Positions 24,308 to 35,757 of a DNA stretch of 64,000 nucleotides are shown in pieces; the stretch's first letter is position 1; each line of letters opens with the position of its first letter. The stretch covers positions 869,180 to 933,179 of the forward strand of contig NW_022985559.1 of NCBI RefSeq assembly GCF_010093815.1, given 5' to 3'. Made by a program: the position numbers and the translations under genes. A model generated the notes under the pieces. That model had not been told where the DNA came from, did no database searches, and saw only the letters and a program-made list of their open reading frames with translations. This DNA comes from Pseudovirgaria hyperparasitica. Its lineage: Eukaryota; Ascomycota; Dothideomycetes; Acrospermales; Acrospermaceae.

Positions 24308-25080
24308 TCACCCACCCAAGCGCTCCTCAACCCCCTCAATATCCACATCCACACCCTTTCCACCCTCTTCGATAATCTCTGCCGCGTGTTCAAGCTCCTT
24401 CACGCGCTCCTCCAGGCCCCTCAGCAGCGCCGCAATCTCTTCTCTCTGGCCCTTGACGTCGTCGAAGAGGGCTTTGTTTGCGGCTTGCACGTCTGCGATC
24501 TCGGTGGTGAGGCTTGAGGCGTGCGTGCTGAGGAAGGGGTGGAGGTGGGCGTGGAAGAGCGTTGAGGGGGAGAGGGTGTGTGGGGGGATTGGGGCGGATG
24601 CGTTGGGTGTGGATGTAGATGTGGATGTGGCAGCGCGGTCTTTGCGTTTGCGTGCGTCGGCGAGGAGGTCGTCGAGGGCGTTGAGCGCGGGCGTGACGTT
24701 TCGCTCCTGAACGATTTTATCGAATTCGGTCTGGTGGGACACAAAGCAACGTCAGTACTGTTACTCCCCGTTTGTTGCCCGTCTTTGACACAGGAATATA
24801 CCTTGCATTGCTCGCCCAGCCTCGCGACAAAGTCTCGATGGAGCGCGTCCAGGTTCTCGGGCTTGTATTTCGCCGTCGTGGGAAAGCAGTCTGCAAAATT
24901 GCTGTAGTTGCATTTCTTGAATGTCGCGTCGAGCGCGTTCGTGAAGATGTTTTGGAGGGCTTGTGCGCGTGGGCCTGGGGCTGTGGCTATGGGAGGTGCG
25001 GTTTCTGGGGATTGGGAGCGTGTGTTTGGGGCTGCGGATGGCATTTTATTTTTATTTTTGGGAGGTGTTGGTTGTGGCAT
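24308..25080 (-). CDS. Nnf1-like subunit of the Mis12/MIND kinetochore complex
   Basis: Two exons, 25080-24802 and 24730-24308, give 233 aa. The 71 bp GT-AG intron joins GEQCK to TEFDKIVQERNV in frame. The region LQNIFTNALDATFKKCNYSNFADCFPTTAK, followed by LDALHRDFVARL and EFDKIVQERNVTPALNALDDLL, matches the fungal Nnf1 domain. Nnf1 is part of the Mis12 complex that links centromeric chromatin to the Ndc80 complex. The C-terminal half is predicted helical or coiled coil (TTEIADVQAANKALFDDVKGQREEIAALLRGLEERVKELEHAAEI), as expected. A second in-frame ATG at 25044 could be the true start; both leave the domain intact. The identification is by sequence pattern only. Confidence 0.82.
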
Positions 25081-26145
25081 GCAGGGAGGTGGGTGACGAT
25101 ATTGGGTAGAGGGGGATTCGTTTTGGGAGCGCGGGGCGGATGGAAAGGGCTGCGGAGGGGCTAGGCTGTGTTAGGTATAGCGTTGTGTAGGGAATGACAT
25201 ACTGTTAAGAAATTTTTCGAAGCATCTTTTTTTTCAAACTTACATGATGTCGCCGACGTCTGGGAATGGTGGTGGTATATGTGTCAATGCACGCTTTAGC
25301 TAGTTTCGTGTTTCGTAGCACGCTGTGGCAAGCTTAACACATCGGCCTTCACTTGCTTTCCGTGGAAGCCAGCTCGCATTTTTCAAGTCTCCGAATGAGC
25401 CGTCTCCATGAAATTTGATCAGTTCTCAGGCGACTATGATGTGCATGCTGGCTCATACAGAGCCAAGTCCCTAGAGCTAGTGAAGCTACCTGCTTGCGTC
25501 GTCGAAGGAGGTTCGAAGATGCCAAGTCTGACTATGTAGGATGCTCGCACGATCCAGTAGTCAGACATATAAAAAGACAACCAAAGAAGACCACAACGAA
25601 CAATAGTAGTGCGAAAGCTCTGGCTCATCATGGACCATCTGAGAAAAACTCAGTCCATTATACACACAGAGACACGCTGACTCTGTCAGTGTTCGTCGTA
25701 GATCGACAATTCGCAATCCTCTGGTGCTCCATGTATAATTCTTGCCAACGTATGCAACTAAATTCGGAATCTTCATTCTTCCAGGGACAGGCCCTGTTAT
25801 CTCCATGCGAGGGTATGTGAAAAAATAACTCATATGCCGCACTATATGGTAACTGTAGGGATCATCACCCCGCATACATCCAGCGAGTGGCATTCTAAGG
25901 ACCGAGTTGCATCACGAGCACAAGCAGGGAGAACGCCGGATATGGGGAGCGATGAATAGTTTCATACTATGCCTCTTCAATTCAGTAGCGTCCTTATGAT
26001 CCCGGCTATCCTTCTTACGGTCGCACTGCTCGGGTTGTGATTTGCTGTACTTCCGAATGGTCCCGCTCTGATGGATTCTCCAGACTTTTGGTCTGGGGTA
26101 ACATGGATTCAAAGTGCGTGCATTGTCTGAAGAGAAGACCGATGG
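25081..26145. other. Intergenic region with divergent promoters
   Basis: This region lies upstream of both the Nnf1-like gene (-) and the sugar transporter (+). Overlapping short frames around 25494-25893 lack domains. CGG and CCG triplets near 25934 and 26005-26060 could serve a Zn2Cys6 regulator. Confidence 0.45.
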
Positions 26146-26152
26146 TATAAAT
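26146..26152 (+). promoter_or_regulatory. TATA box of the sugar transporter gene
   Basis: TATAAAT lies 84 bp upstream of the ATG at 26236, a normal fungal spacing. Confidence 0.5.
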
Positions 26153-26235
26153 TGAGGGCATCGCCCTCTGAAATTCCTCTTGATGCTTTCACCCTACTTC
26201 TAGTATCATTGCCACCTTTTACACCCACTATCACT

Positions 26236-28015
26236 ATGGGCCGCACTAACTCTGTTGCTCATGAGCGCAATGACAGTATCCGTGAACGGGCCCAGGCAGT
26301 TGCCGCACAGGTCGAAACGCAACAGTCATGGATAGAAAAGCGTCTGAAGCCCAGCAAGATCTCGGCCAGATATCCCATCAAGGGCAAGACCCTGTTGTTT
26401 GCAACATGCGGCTTTGGCAGTCTTGGAGATGCTCTGTTTGGTTATAATTCAGGGTATGTTCCCTGCCATCCTCGTCTCTAACATCTCGCTGACCACATAC
26501 AGTATCATGTCCGGTCTGCTTATCAACCCGGTCTTTGTCTCGCGCATCTTCAAAGACTACGGTGGCGCAGATGGCTCGACTGCTATGATTAATCCTTCGA
26601 TCACAGGTATATCTGTGGCATGTCTGCAGGCGTCTGCCGCTGTAGGGTCCCTACTCGCCGGACGTCTGGGCGATATCATCGGGCGGAAGAGATGTGTGCG
26701 TCTCGGCGCGTTCATCTACTTCTTCAGTGCCTTTATCCAGATGTTTGCACCCGGATTCACACCTTTCATCATCGGTCGGACCATCCAGGGAGTGGGTGTT
26801 GGCATTCTTTCCATGACAGTCCCGATCATTCAGACCGAGATTGCTGCTCCTCATCGCCGTGGAATGATGGTCGGTATCGAATACACTTTCTTGATCGCGG
26901 GCTACATGCTGTCTTGCTGGGTGGACTACGGGTTCAATTTCATGCTCCCCAAGGAGATGTCTTGGCAGGGGCCTTTCATCGTCCAGATCGGTCTATCTTT
27001 CATCTTGCTCATCATGTCGTTCTTCCTTCCAGAGACACCGAGATGGCTTGCCAAAAACGGTTTCATGCAGGAAAGTCTGCAGACAGTGGCAGATTTGCAC
27101 TCGGACGGAGATACCGACGCAGTGCATGTCCAGAAAGTCTTCTATGAAATCCAAGAGGCTGTGGTATACGAGAGTGGTCTAGGAAAATCCACATGGTCGG
27201 CAAGTCTTACTTAACAGTTCATATCAAGGATATCTTGCTGACCATCTTTGTGCAGGAGATGTTTACCCGCTACCGCAAACGCACCATCATCGGCATTACG
27301 GTTCAGATGTTTGCACAACTCAATGGCATCAACATCATCTCGTTCTACCTTCCGAGTACATTGGCGTCTGCTGGGTTCAGCGAGCGCAAATCTCTCCTGT
27401 ATACGGCTGCCAACGCGATGCCGTACACCGCAGCGACGATCGTGACATGGTGGCTTGCCGACAGCTGGGGAAGGAAACCTCTCCTGTTGACTGGAGGTAC
27501 GTTCTAATGCCTTGTGAATCGTATGCAGAACTCTTGCTAACTTGAACAAAGGCATTGCAATGGCCGTCTTACTCGGCATCGTATGTGTCTTCACCGAAGC
27601 CAACCTACCTGTGGACATCAAAGCCAACGGCCAGTACGCATTCGTAATGCTCTACAACATCTTCTACGGCTTCACCTGGGGCCCAATGCCATGGCTCTTG
27701 CCCGCCGAGATCTTCCCGCTGCGATCAAGGTCAAAAGGCATGGCGCTAGCAACGACGTCGAACTGGATCTTCAACTTCATCATCGGGATGGTATCGCCAG
27801 ATGCGTTTGCAGGGATAGGCGGCTACTTCTATCTCATCATTGCGGGTTTCTGTCTCTGTTCGGCGGCCCTGTCTCACTTCTACTATATTGAGACGGGATC
27901 ACATAACTTGGAGGGAATCGCCAATGCATTTGGGGAGAAAGCTTTTGCCGACGACGACGCGGAAGTCATGCAGGTGGCTGATGTGAGAGGGGAGGAGAAA
28001 AGTACCGTTGCTTGA
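26236..28015 (+). CDS. MFS sugar transporter (SP family)
   Basis: This plasma-membrane hexose or related sugar importer has four exons: 26236-26453, 26503-27199, 27256-27496 and 27552-28015. They give 539 aa, normal for the family. Sugar-porter signatures are clear: GRLGDIIGRKRCVRLGA (loop 2-3), IQTEIAAPHRRGMMVG (PESPR-type region), PETPRWLAKNG after TM6, QLNGINIISFYLP in TM7, WWLADSWGRKPLLL and PAEIFPLRSRSKGMA. Introns 1 and 3 are GT-AG. Intron 2 (27200-27255) needs a GC donor (CG|GCAAGT) to join GKSTWS to EMFTRYRKRT; that junction is conserved in fungal sugar porters. The next gene downstream, 0.56 kb away on the same strand, is a Zn2Cys6 regulator that may control it. The substrate cannot be read from sequence. 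Confidence 0.93.
27200..27255 (+). other. GC-AG intron in the sugar transporter gene
   Basis: The 56 bp intron starts GCAAGT, has CTGAC near its 3' end and closes with GTGCAG. It is phase 0. No GT donor nearby restores the reading frame to GAG ATG TTT. Confidence 0.75.
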
Positions 28016-28573
28016 GCGTCTTTAGGGCGTATAGAATAGATTTGATAGATAAAAATGATAGAGATTGGTGCCTTTTGCAGTAGCAGTCCGAGAGCCTTCA
28101 ATCATCAATTACGACGATTACAGTGCAAGGTCTTCTCCAAGATGACTCTTAGTATGTTGTGGAACCACAACTGGGACAAACTCAGTTATGAAGTGAGAAG
28201 TACTGCATCTTTCCAAGACTGTGGTGTATCAATTAGGACTTCGACGCGTTAGTCCTCTATCATGCTGGTAAGAAGACAGTCACGTGCTGTTGCTCTAGTG
28301 TGAAAACTACAGGACGCTTACTACTTGCGACTAATGTACGGCTCATGCATTAGGGTCAGATTGACATTTGCTACTTTCATCCTGCTTGAGTCTCTGCCAA
28401 AGTTCAATTTACTCGTTTGCTTATCGAATGCTTCATCGCATCCTGATGTTCTCTTAGAGAAAGTAAACTGAGTGGAAAGTGCCCTGCGCTCACACTACCA
28501 CTCCCTTAGAGCACGACTTGTTAGTCGAGATAATATAGTAGGGTCATTGGATATCTTGAGTGGTCCTTTCCTC
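28016..28573. other. Promoter region of the second Zn2Cys6 gene
   Basis: This gap contains the transporter 3' region and the promoter of the regulator. No further gene is seen. Confidence 0.5.
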
Positions 28574-30830
28574 ATGAAGAAAAACAATTGTGAGCTGTGT
28601 CGTGTAAGACGTACCCGAGCCATGGTAAATGCGCAGCACTGATAGAAGCCTGATCGACAGCAACGAAAGATCAAATGTGATCGAGAGGATCCATGCAGCA
28701 ACTGCAAAAAGAATGGGCTAGAATGCATATTCATCGATCGACCAAAACTACCAAGAGGTCGAAATGGCGGTCGAAGGAGTGCTAATGATGATCTAACGGC
28801 ACGGCTGAGGAAGCTCGAAAATATGATAGCGAGTGTCGCTGCAGCAAGGCAATCGAGTGGACCTGGTGCGAATCAGGTAAAGGCAGCTGGTCAGCTGAAC
28901 TATCTCGGGCTAAAGTAAAATCAGCATGCTGTACCGAATGCGCAGAAGGAGAACAGTCTTCCATCTCAAGAGAGTAAGCTGGACCAATATCTAGGAGGCT
29001 CTTTTTGGAACAGCTTAGCATCAGAGGTCAGTATCACTTAAAGCGCGTAATGCATGTCTCACCTCATGACAGGTGACTGAGATTCGGGGACTACTCCAAG
29101 ACCCCCAAATTGAGTGTGATGAAGAAGACGAAGAAGATATCCCTATAAGTGATAAAACACCGTCTAGCCCAGGAAGACAGAACTCTGTCGATTTGTCCAC
29201 CCAGAATCACTTCAATTTTGTCCTTACCGGTCCGGGCACTTTCTTTGTGACCCCTGGTCTTCTGAACCACCCACCACAAGGTGTGGTCGACCAAATGTGC
29301 ACTTCTTTCCTTACGCTTGTGGACCCCATCCTAAAGTTTGTCCATGCTCCGTCATTCCGCTCCTGTATGCAAAATCATGGGGGCTACATGACATACCAAC
29401 AAGATCATGCAGGTATAGAAGCCTTGAAATATGCGACTTACTTCGCAGCCATTGCAGCAGAAACCCCTGAATTCAGTGCCCGGGTGCTGGGGATCGACAA
29501 AAAGCAGGCCTTGGATCGCTACAGGTTCTGCACAGAAGTGGCGCTGTCAAAGGCGAATTTCTTAGATGCTCGGGATCTTATCACTCTTCAGGCTCTTATC
29601 ATCTACACATACATAATTCGAGTACAAGAGTTGGGCAAACAGCAGAATAGCCTTTCCGGCACTATTGTACAGCTTTCTCGCAGCTTCAATCTACATCTAC
29701 CGGCTGGGTATCGGAATGTTTCGCCTTTCGAAGCTGAGATGCGCCGCAGACTATGGAGCAGTGTTCGGATGCTCGATTATTACACTGCCATTGATCGCGG
29801 TTCTGAACCGCTTTTACTTGAAGATCCGAAACAAGAATCTCCCCGGCCGCATAATATCAATGATGAAGACTTCGGACCAGATTCAATAGATCTTCCTCCC
29901 GAAAGAGAAGGGATAACTGATTCATCATGGACCATTCTGTGCTGGCAAGTACTCTCTCATGTCAAGCGTATGAACTACCACGCTATAACCGTGCATCCTC
30001 CGAAGTCCAAAGCAGACTGGGAACAAAGATTCTCGTTCGCTAGAGAATATGAAAGGATGTGTCACGAAAAGCTGTATCCTTATCTGGATTTATCCAATCA
30101 GCATCACTTTATGCTGATGCTAAGTGCTCGAGAGACCATTGGGGTCACAAAGCTATTCGCTCTCCGACCACTGCGCAAATACCCAGGAGCAACCGCACCG
30201 CCGGTGGACAACTCATACATTTTAGAGCTGTCCTTGGGTATTTTAAAGGAATCTATGGCTTCATGCGAAACGCGCGGGTCACCGCATCAATGGTGGCTAT
30301 GGATCCTGTGGTTCGCCCTAGCTGTAGCTCTTGCAGAGCTTTGCGTGCGACCAGATGCAAGTGACGATGTCTGGGATATTGTCGAGAAAACATATCAACA
30401 TTACAGTACTCGTATCGCTGACGGGAAGAAAGGTCAGTTATGGCAACCTATACGGCGCTTACGCAAGAGAGCGTTATCGCATAGAGGACCACGACAGGCA
30501 ATTGGTTCGACTGTAACGTTTGAACCAGCCGCATCGGCGCAGGCTTCCATAAGCCAGACGACTCCAGGACTATATTATCCGTCATTTAATTTTAATGCAC
30601 ACATACCTTCTACAATGCAGATGCCGGACTCGTTGCAGGTTTGGCCACGAACAGACACCGAGAACACCGTTACACAGTCCGATGCAAGTATGTTTGCTAC
30701 AACTCAACCGATAGATCCCACGAGAAGCAATATGCCTGGCATGGACCCAAACTTGGACATGAATGATGTTGGCTGGAATAGCTGGAACACATTTGTGGAC
30801 GACTTCATGAGCTTTGATCAGCCATATTGA
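28574..30830 (+). CDS. Zn2Cys6 fungal-specific transcription factor
   Basis: Four exons, 28574-28603, 28661-28876, 28925-29026 and 29073-30830, give 701 aa. The 30 bp first exon encodes MKKNNCELCR and joins QRKIKCDREDP to complete the cluster C6-x2-C9-x6-C16-x5-C22-x2-C25-x6-C32. A short coiled-coil-like linker (LTARLRKLENMIASVAAAR) follows. The Fungal_trans domain then runs from about MCTSFLTLVDPILKFVHAPSF, through EALKYATYFAAIAAE and SRSFNLHLPAGYRNVSPFEAEMRRRLWSSVRMLDYYTAIDRG. Introns are 57, 48 and 46 bp, all GT-AG. Intron 2 contains an in-frame TAA, so splicing is essential. The preceding gene is a sugar transporter in the same orientation, which suggests a role in carbohydrate uptake; this is inference from position. 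Confidence 0.9.
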
Positions 30831-31955
30831 GCTATTACTTTCCATCCAGAACAACATACTAGGCGAGAGGTGACAGCAATGAAGAACTTCATCTACGCTG
30901 TTGTCAGTCGCGTCCATCGCCCCTGTAGCAACGATTCAACAGCATGGATACGTCGCGTCTACACTATCACTGCCGCCTGCCTCGTCTCTGTACCCAGATC
31001 TTTTACTTACCGAATATCCTGGCGCGTTGATACAACGCGCTTTGGTTACCACATTGCCCAGTGATGCATCCACTTTCACGGGTTCGTCGCCGAGGGCGTC
31101 TGCCGAAGGTGTCTATATCGCCTGCAATCCTTCAGCCGAACGATCAGCATACGCCTTTGAAGCGTGCATGTGGCTCCATACATGCGAGAGGACCGCTCCT
31201 CCCAATCTTCCAGGTCATTCGCACATTATACCGATGCCATAGAATCAACAGCCCAAAAGCGCCCTTTGGTCTGTCCCAATATCAAGCTTCTCCAGACTGT
31301 CTTGGATACTGGTCCTGGACTTGTACGTCTGGCGGGGCTGGTTACGACGTAAGAGGTAATCGGGTGAGAAGGTTACGCGTAGATATATACTTTTTCGATG
31401 CCAACACTATCAATCCGACTGGTGAGTGGGGCTGGTGTTCTTGGGGCCAACGGCGGGGGCAATGAACGCGAATTGTCACGAATGTGAAGTTGTGGGCTTC
31501 AGAAGGAGACACGATGCTGTTATGCACTCATTGCAACCCAAACTCTCAGGTTTGGTTAGCATTATGCGAGATTCAGTGTAGAACCTTCTCCTTTGACTAC
31601 AGATGGCAATCACAGACGCACCGAGTTGTTGAGAATTTACGCGTACGCAGTGTCGATGCTTCTAGCATCGATCATCTTAGATGGACATGAGATGTCTTAG
31701 ACAGATTAGAGTAAAGCAGCTTGTCTTGTGGAGAATTTAACGATTGTGCTAGGACCGGGGTTTGTTATTATCACAATTCATATGGTCGGGACGGACCTTC
31801 GGGCTGATTGCAGTCGGAGATAAACGCTAGTCGCAGCCCCGCCAACCCGAAAATGGAATTCTGTTTTGTTTGCACGCGTCGCTGCAACCACGAACATCAA
31901 CCTCAGGCGACCACCAACTGCAAACCTCAACACCAGAACATAGCAACCAGACATA
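30831..31955. other. Intergenic region containing a possible broken secreted-protein gene
   Basis: Besides the uncertain frame at 30880-31236, the space holds the promoter of the EF-hand gene. 31466-31955 shows only short frames. Confidence 0.45.
30880..31236 (+). pseudogene. Possible frameshifted secreted-protein gene
   Basis: ATG at 30880 starts MKNFIYAVVS, the first half of a signal peptide. The natural continuation VASIAPVATIQQHGYV, still signal-peptide-like, lies in another frame that then stays open to about 31240 (Ser/Pro-rich, then AFEACMWLHTCERTAPP). The two halves meet near 30905-30910 and differ by one base, so a single insertion or deletion would explain the break. No start codon serves the second frame alone. 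The remainder to about 31465 is also partly open in other frames. No family was recognised. It could be a decayed gene, a sequencing error or coincidence. Confidence 0.3.
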
Positions 31956-32938
31956 ATGGTTAGTTGAGAACGCGCAGCTTTGCTTCCAGTCAATGATCGC
32001 TGACCATGTTCCAGGCCACACCACCCAATACAAACCCGATCCGCCCATCTCCTCTCTCCTTCAACTCTCCATCACGCGCCTCACCTTTCCGCCGTCCCAA
32101 CTCTCCTCTTGCCCAGTCTCCTACCACGACGGGCAACCACCGCAATAGCGTTTCATACCTTAAGAATCCCTCAACACCCTCGGGTTTGTCTCCCGAGAAG
32201 TCGTACTCGCCGCTACGCAACTCGACTAATGTACGCCCTGACGAAGCCAACTCCACAATCCCATCTTGGAAAACCACACGCGGCACCACTGCACCACCAG
32301 ATGTGCCTGCATCGCCGACACGCACCACGTCAAACTTCTCGGATGCGACTGTCCGCCCACTCCAAGCCACACCGCGCGGGACACCTACGCGAGATACATT
32401 TGGCGGACGGGCAGGTGGATCAGCGGACAACATTACAAAGGTGCCAGCACCACTACTGCACTCTTTGCGCGAGTCGTTCTCGGTGCTGGACCGATCGAAC
32501 AGCGGCACAGTGTCGAATGCAGATGTCTCGGCAACACTCACACAATTGGGACTGGATAGCACAAGCCAAGCTTATTTACCGCCTGCGTCATCGCCTATAA
32601 ATCTCAGTACTTACTTAAACACACTCTCCAGCTTGATCGCGCCGCTCTCGCAGCCATCAGAACTCCTGGCTGCGTTTGCGGCTTTTGATGATGACGATAG
32701 TGGGCAGATCGACTTGGAAGAGTTGAAGGATGCCTTGATGCACACAGCACCGGAGCCCGGGGAAAGAAGGTTGTCGGAGAGAGAGTTTGAGAGCGTGGTA
32801 GGTGATTTCAGTGGCAGAAGGGCTTTCGGTAAAGGTGGAATGGGTAAGTCAAAGAGAGGAGACGTTTTCAGGTACCAAGAGTTTGTCGGTGGAATTGTGG
32901 GAGGTGCTGACGGGAAAGACGGAGGAAAAATGGCATAG
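31956..32938 (+). CDS. EF-hand calcium-binding protein
   Basis: The product is a cytosolic calcium sensor or light-chain-like protein. The favoured model starts at 31956, with a 56 bp intron immediately after the ATG (31959-32014, GTTAGT...TTCCAG), and continues to 32938 (308 aa). An alternative is the in-frame ATG at 32006 inside that intron (310 aa). The two differ only at the first residues (MATPP or MFQATPP). The N-terminal half is Ser/Pro/Thr/Arg-rich and probably disordered. The C-terminal half has two EF-hand loops: DRSNSGTVSNAD, which ends in Asp, and the canonical DDDDSGQIDLEE. A degenerate third motif lies near DVFRYQEFV. The layout resembles fungal myosin regulatory light chains or other calmodulin-superfamily proteins with a long N-terminus, but the exact orthologue is unclear. 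Confidence 0.83.
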
Positions 32939-33995
32939 GGTCGACATGACTGTCAGAGATGAGTGCTTCAATTTTTTGCTCTGGTTGTGTTTGGATGGCA
33001 AGGCATTCTCTGGAAGATGTCAGGAGCTTCAATGGCATGCAAGCTAAGTAACGAATAAGCCTATGAAATGGGATTCCGTTCCCGATCACGACTGAATTAT
33101 CACCCCTTGCTGAGATCACAACATAAGACTGGAGACTAATGGATAGAAACTCTGCTGGGTCGCAGCAGCCATATCGAAGCAAAGCTGGCCTGAAATGCGT
33201 ATCACAGTACCTTCCTTCATGGTCATCCCACCGCATTGTGCGCGGTCGACTTCGGCCTTCATCATCTCCACTACCCTAAGCCGTCTTTCAGGTGGTCGGA
33301 CTTAGTCTCTCGACTGGTGCTCACACGAGAAAATACGTCTCTGAAACACTTCCTACCGCAACCATTGATTAGTGCTGTAACAAGTGAGTCTTATGGCCAC
33401 TCAATTTCTTCGAGGCCTCGGATCGTCGTCCCGCATCAGTTTGTTACCCAGGCAATCCCATACATCATGTCAATTAACAGCTACTGGGGTGCAACAGCTT
33501 TGCAACGTGTGTGGCATGTCTATTCGCTTGGTTCAGATGATAGTTCATGGAAGTCGTTGCATGAAGCCGCTGATTCTTGTGGACGAGGCTAATGCAAGGC
33601 ATCGCAAGATGGTTACTTTTAGACATGGGTGTGAATATGACGCAGCGGCAGCCGACAGCACAAAACTCCTACCATATCGTGTTTTGTAACGCATCGAGTC
33701 CCGTTGCGAGCGAGGATCTTGCTTCATTAAACAGGCATAATGCAGATAATACGATAGGTATACTATCCCTCTGTTACTGCCATCTAATACCACAATCATA
33801 GCAACATTGAAAACATGTATATTGACCAAGCAGTATCCGATGGATTACTGTAAAGCGTTAGGCCCGTACAAGCTGAGGCCATTCTTGGGACATGTGACGC
33901 GACGACATCAGACCATCAGCAACAAGCTTTTGGCACCAAACGGATACAAATTCAGAGTCTAAAGCCATCTAGAAAGACGATCGAATCCATCAAAC
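32939..33995. other. Intergenic region, no convincing gene
   Basis: Frames of about 100 codons occur on both strands at 33236-33829, but they overlap one another, lack domains and have no good starts. The region holds the 3' end of the EF-hand gene and the promoter of the hydrolase. Confidence 0.45.
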
Positions 33996-34976
33996 ATGCC
34001 ACCGCACCTCATATCATCCTCCTCCTTCACCCTTCCAACAGCGACCCACTCGCTCTCATTCACCCTACACACCCCATTAACCCCACCCACCCCAACTGCA
34101 CCCCTCATAATAATCTTCCCTGGCTACGGCGACGTCGCATACTCCTGGCACCGCGTCGTCTCCCTCCTCGCGCTCAGATTCTCCGTCCTCACGTACGACC
34201 GCTCCGGTCTCGGCGCCTCCCTGCGCGGCCCGAACCGCGCCCTCGCCGCAGTCGCCGCATCCGAACTCTGCCAGGCCCTGTCCAATCGATCCGCGCCTCC
34301 CGTGCCGCTCCCATCGCCACCGTACGTGCTGCTCGCACACTCGTACGGTGCACTCGTGGCGCGCGAATTCCTGGCATTGGACTCCCCCTTGGGCCGGGCC
34401 GGGGAGTGTGTGAAAGGGATGGTGCTGGTCGATCCGGCGAGCGAGAAGCAGCATGAGTATTTTGACTTTGAGCTTGTGGATAGGATTGGCGAGGGGGTAA
34501 GTCTAGCGCGTGCGACGGGGCTGCGTGCGAAGAGTAGATTTACTGATGAGGAGTGGCGGACGCGGGTACGTTTGATGACTGGGGGTTTGCCTGCTGCGAA
34601 GGAGGAAGGTGCGAACTTTGTGGAGCACTGTAGGAGTGTGAGGGCGCTGAGGCAGATTGAAAGGAGGGCATTGGGCAAGAGGCCGTTGAGTGTTGTGCTT
34701 GCGCGAAGTAGGTTGGATTACGAGGCGGTGCTTACGGCGGGCGTGGCTAGGGGGAATGGGACGGTAGAGGAGCGGGAGAAAATGAGAAGCTTGTTGGGTG
34801 TATGGGATGCAGAGACGAGGAGGTTAGCTGCAGAGCAGCTGGGCATGAGCGAGAATGCGAAGTTGGTGGAGGTGGAATGTGGGCATAACGTGCATCTGCT
34901 GAGACCAGATGTTGTTGCTGGGGAAGTGGAGTGGGTTATGACACAGTTGGAAGGGAAGATCAAGGAGAAGATATGA
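33996..34976 (+). CDS. Alpha/beta-hydrolase fold enzyme
   Basis: This single-exon gene of 326 aa encodes an intracellular alpha/beta-hydrolase of the AB_hydrolase_1 type. Signatures in order are LIIIFPGYGDVAYSWHRVV for the oxyanion loop, FSVLTYDRSGLGAS, the nucleophile elbow AHSYGA with Ser116, VKGMVLVDPAS after the next strand, and a C-terminal catalytic His297 in CGHNVHLLRPD. The acid is probably an Asp or Glu between residues 240 and 275. The region from about 155 to 230 is a helical lid. There is no signal peptide, and the N-terminus is Ser/Thr/Pro-rich. Candidate activities are esterase or epoxide hydrolase; the substrate cannot be inferred. Confidence 0.88.
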   Translation: MPPHLISSSSFTLPTATHSLSFTLHTPLTPPTPTAPLIIIFPGYGDVAYSWHRVVSLLALRFSVLTYDRSGLGASLRGPNRALAAVAASELCQALSNRSAPPVPLPSPPYVLLAHSYGALVAREFLALDSPLGRAGECVKGMVLVDPASEKQHEYFDFELVDRIGEGVSLARATGLRAKSRFTDEEWRTRVRLMTGGLPAAKEEGANFVEHCRSVRALRQIERRALGKRPLSVVLARSRLDYEAVLTAGVARGNGTVEEREKMRSLLGVWDAETRRLAAEQLGMSENAKLVEVECGHNVHLLRPDVVAGEVEWVMTQLEGKIKEKI

Positions 34977-35757
34977 GTGAGTGTCACATGAAAGTTCAAG
35001 ACGAAGGGTGATACTATGTTGTGTCAGTGAGGTGGATTGGGACAGTTTGCTCTAGACATGAGGACTAAGTATAGATGATATGATGATGACCTATGTTTCT
35101 AAAGTTTGAGAGGAGGTCGATTCTGGGTTGAAACCGTATCACGACGCTGTATGTCGCTCACCCCCAATGACATCCATGCATTCACTAGCTCAGCGTCAAA
35201 CGCAGCATATGTTCGACTCCTGTATTCCGCCAATTCTAAGCATCTCCTATCATCCGACCTCTATGAACCAGTAACAGACTCACAGATTCCATTCTACCCT
35301 GACAGCTAGACTAATCATACCCGTCGCAATTACTCCAGGTTTTACGTTCAGCCTAATTCTAAAAGGCTCAGATCAGAACCACTGTCTGCCTCCGAGAGAT
35401 CATCTAGTCTGCCAAGTTTCCACTGAGTATGGCCACCCGGATTTAGGATATTCTCATTGATCACAAGCGTCATTTGCTAAGGACAATTTGTCAATCTTCT
35501 ATCGTAGACACAGCTTTGACGCGCATATGCGGACCATATTGAGACGATAGAAGTGGTGTTGGTGTCAGTTGGACGTCTCGATACTTGTCTCTGTTTCTGG
35601 TTAGATATTGGTAGATCTATGTAGCTGATTGATGTAAAATGTATCATGACAAAGTCTGCTTAGCAGGAGCTATTTCTGGTATTGATGTAAAACAATGGTA
35701 TCATTCTACTGCGCCCACCTCACAGGGACTAGAATCTTTCTTGCCAGCCTGCTGCTA
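34977..35757. other. Convergent intergenic region
   Basis: Between the hydrolase (+) and the MFS transporter (-) I see only short frames and T-rich 3' flanking sequence. No gene is supported. Confidence 0.5.

Noticed and set aside
33236-33829. Overlapping frames of about 100 codons on both strands
   Set aside because: They lack domains and proper starts and are mutually overlapping.
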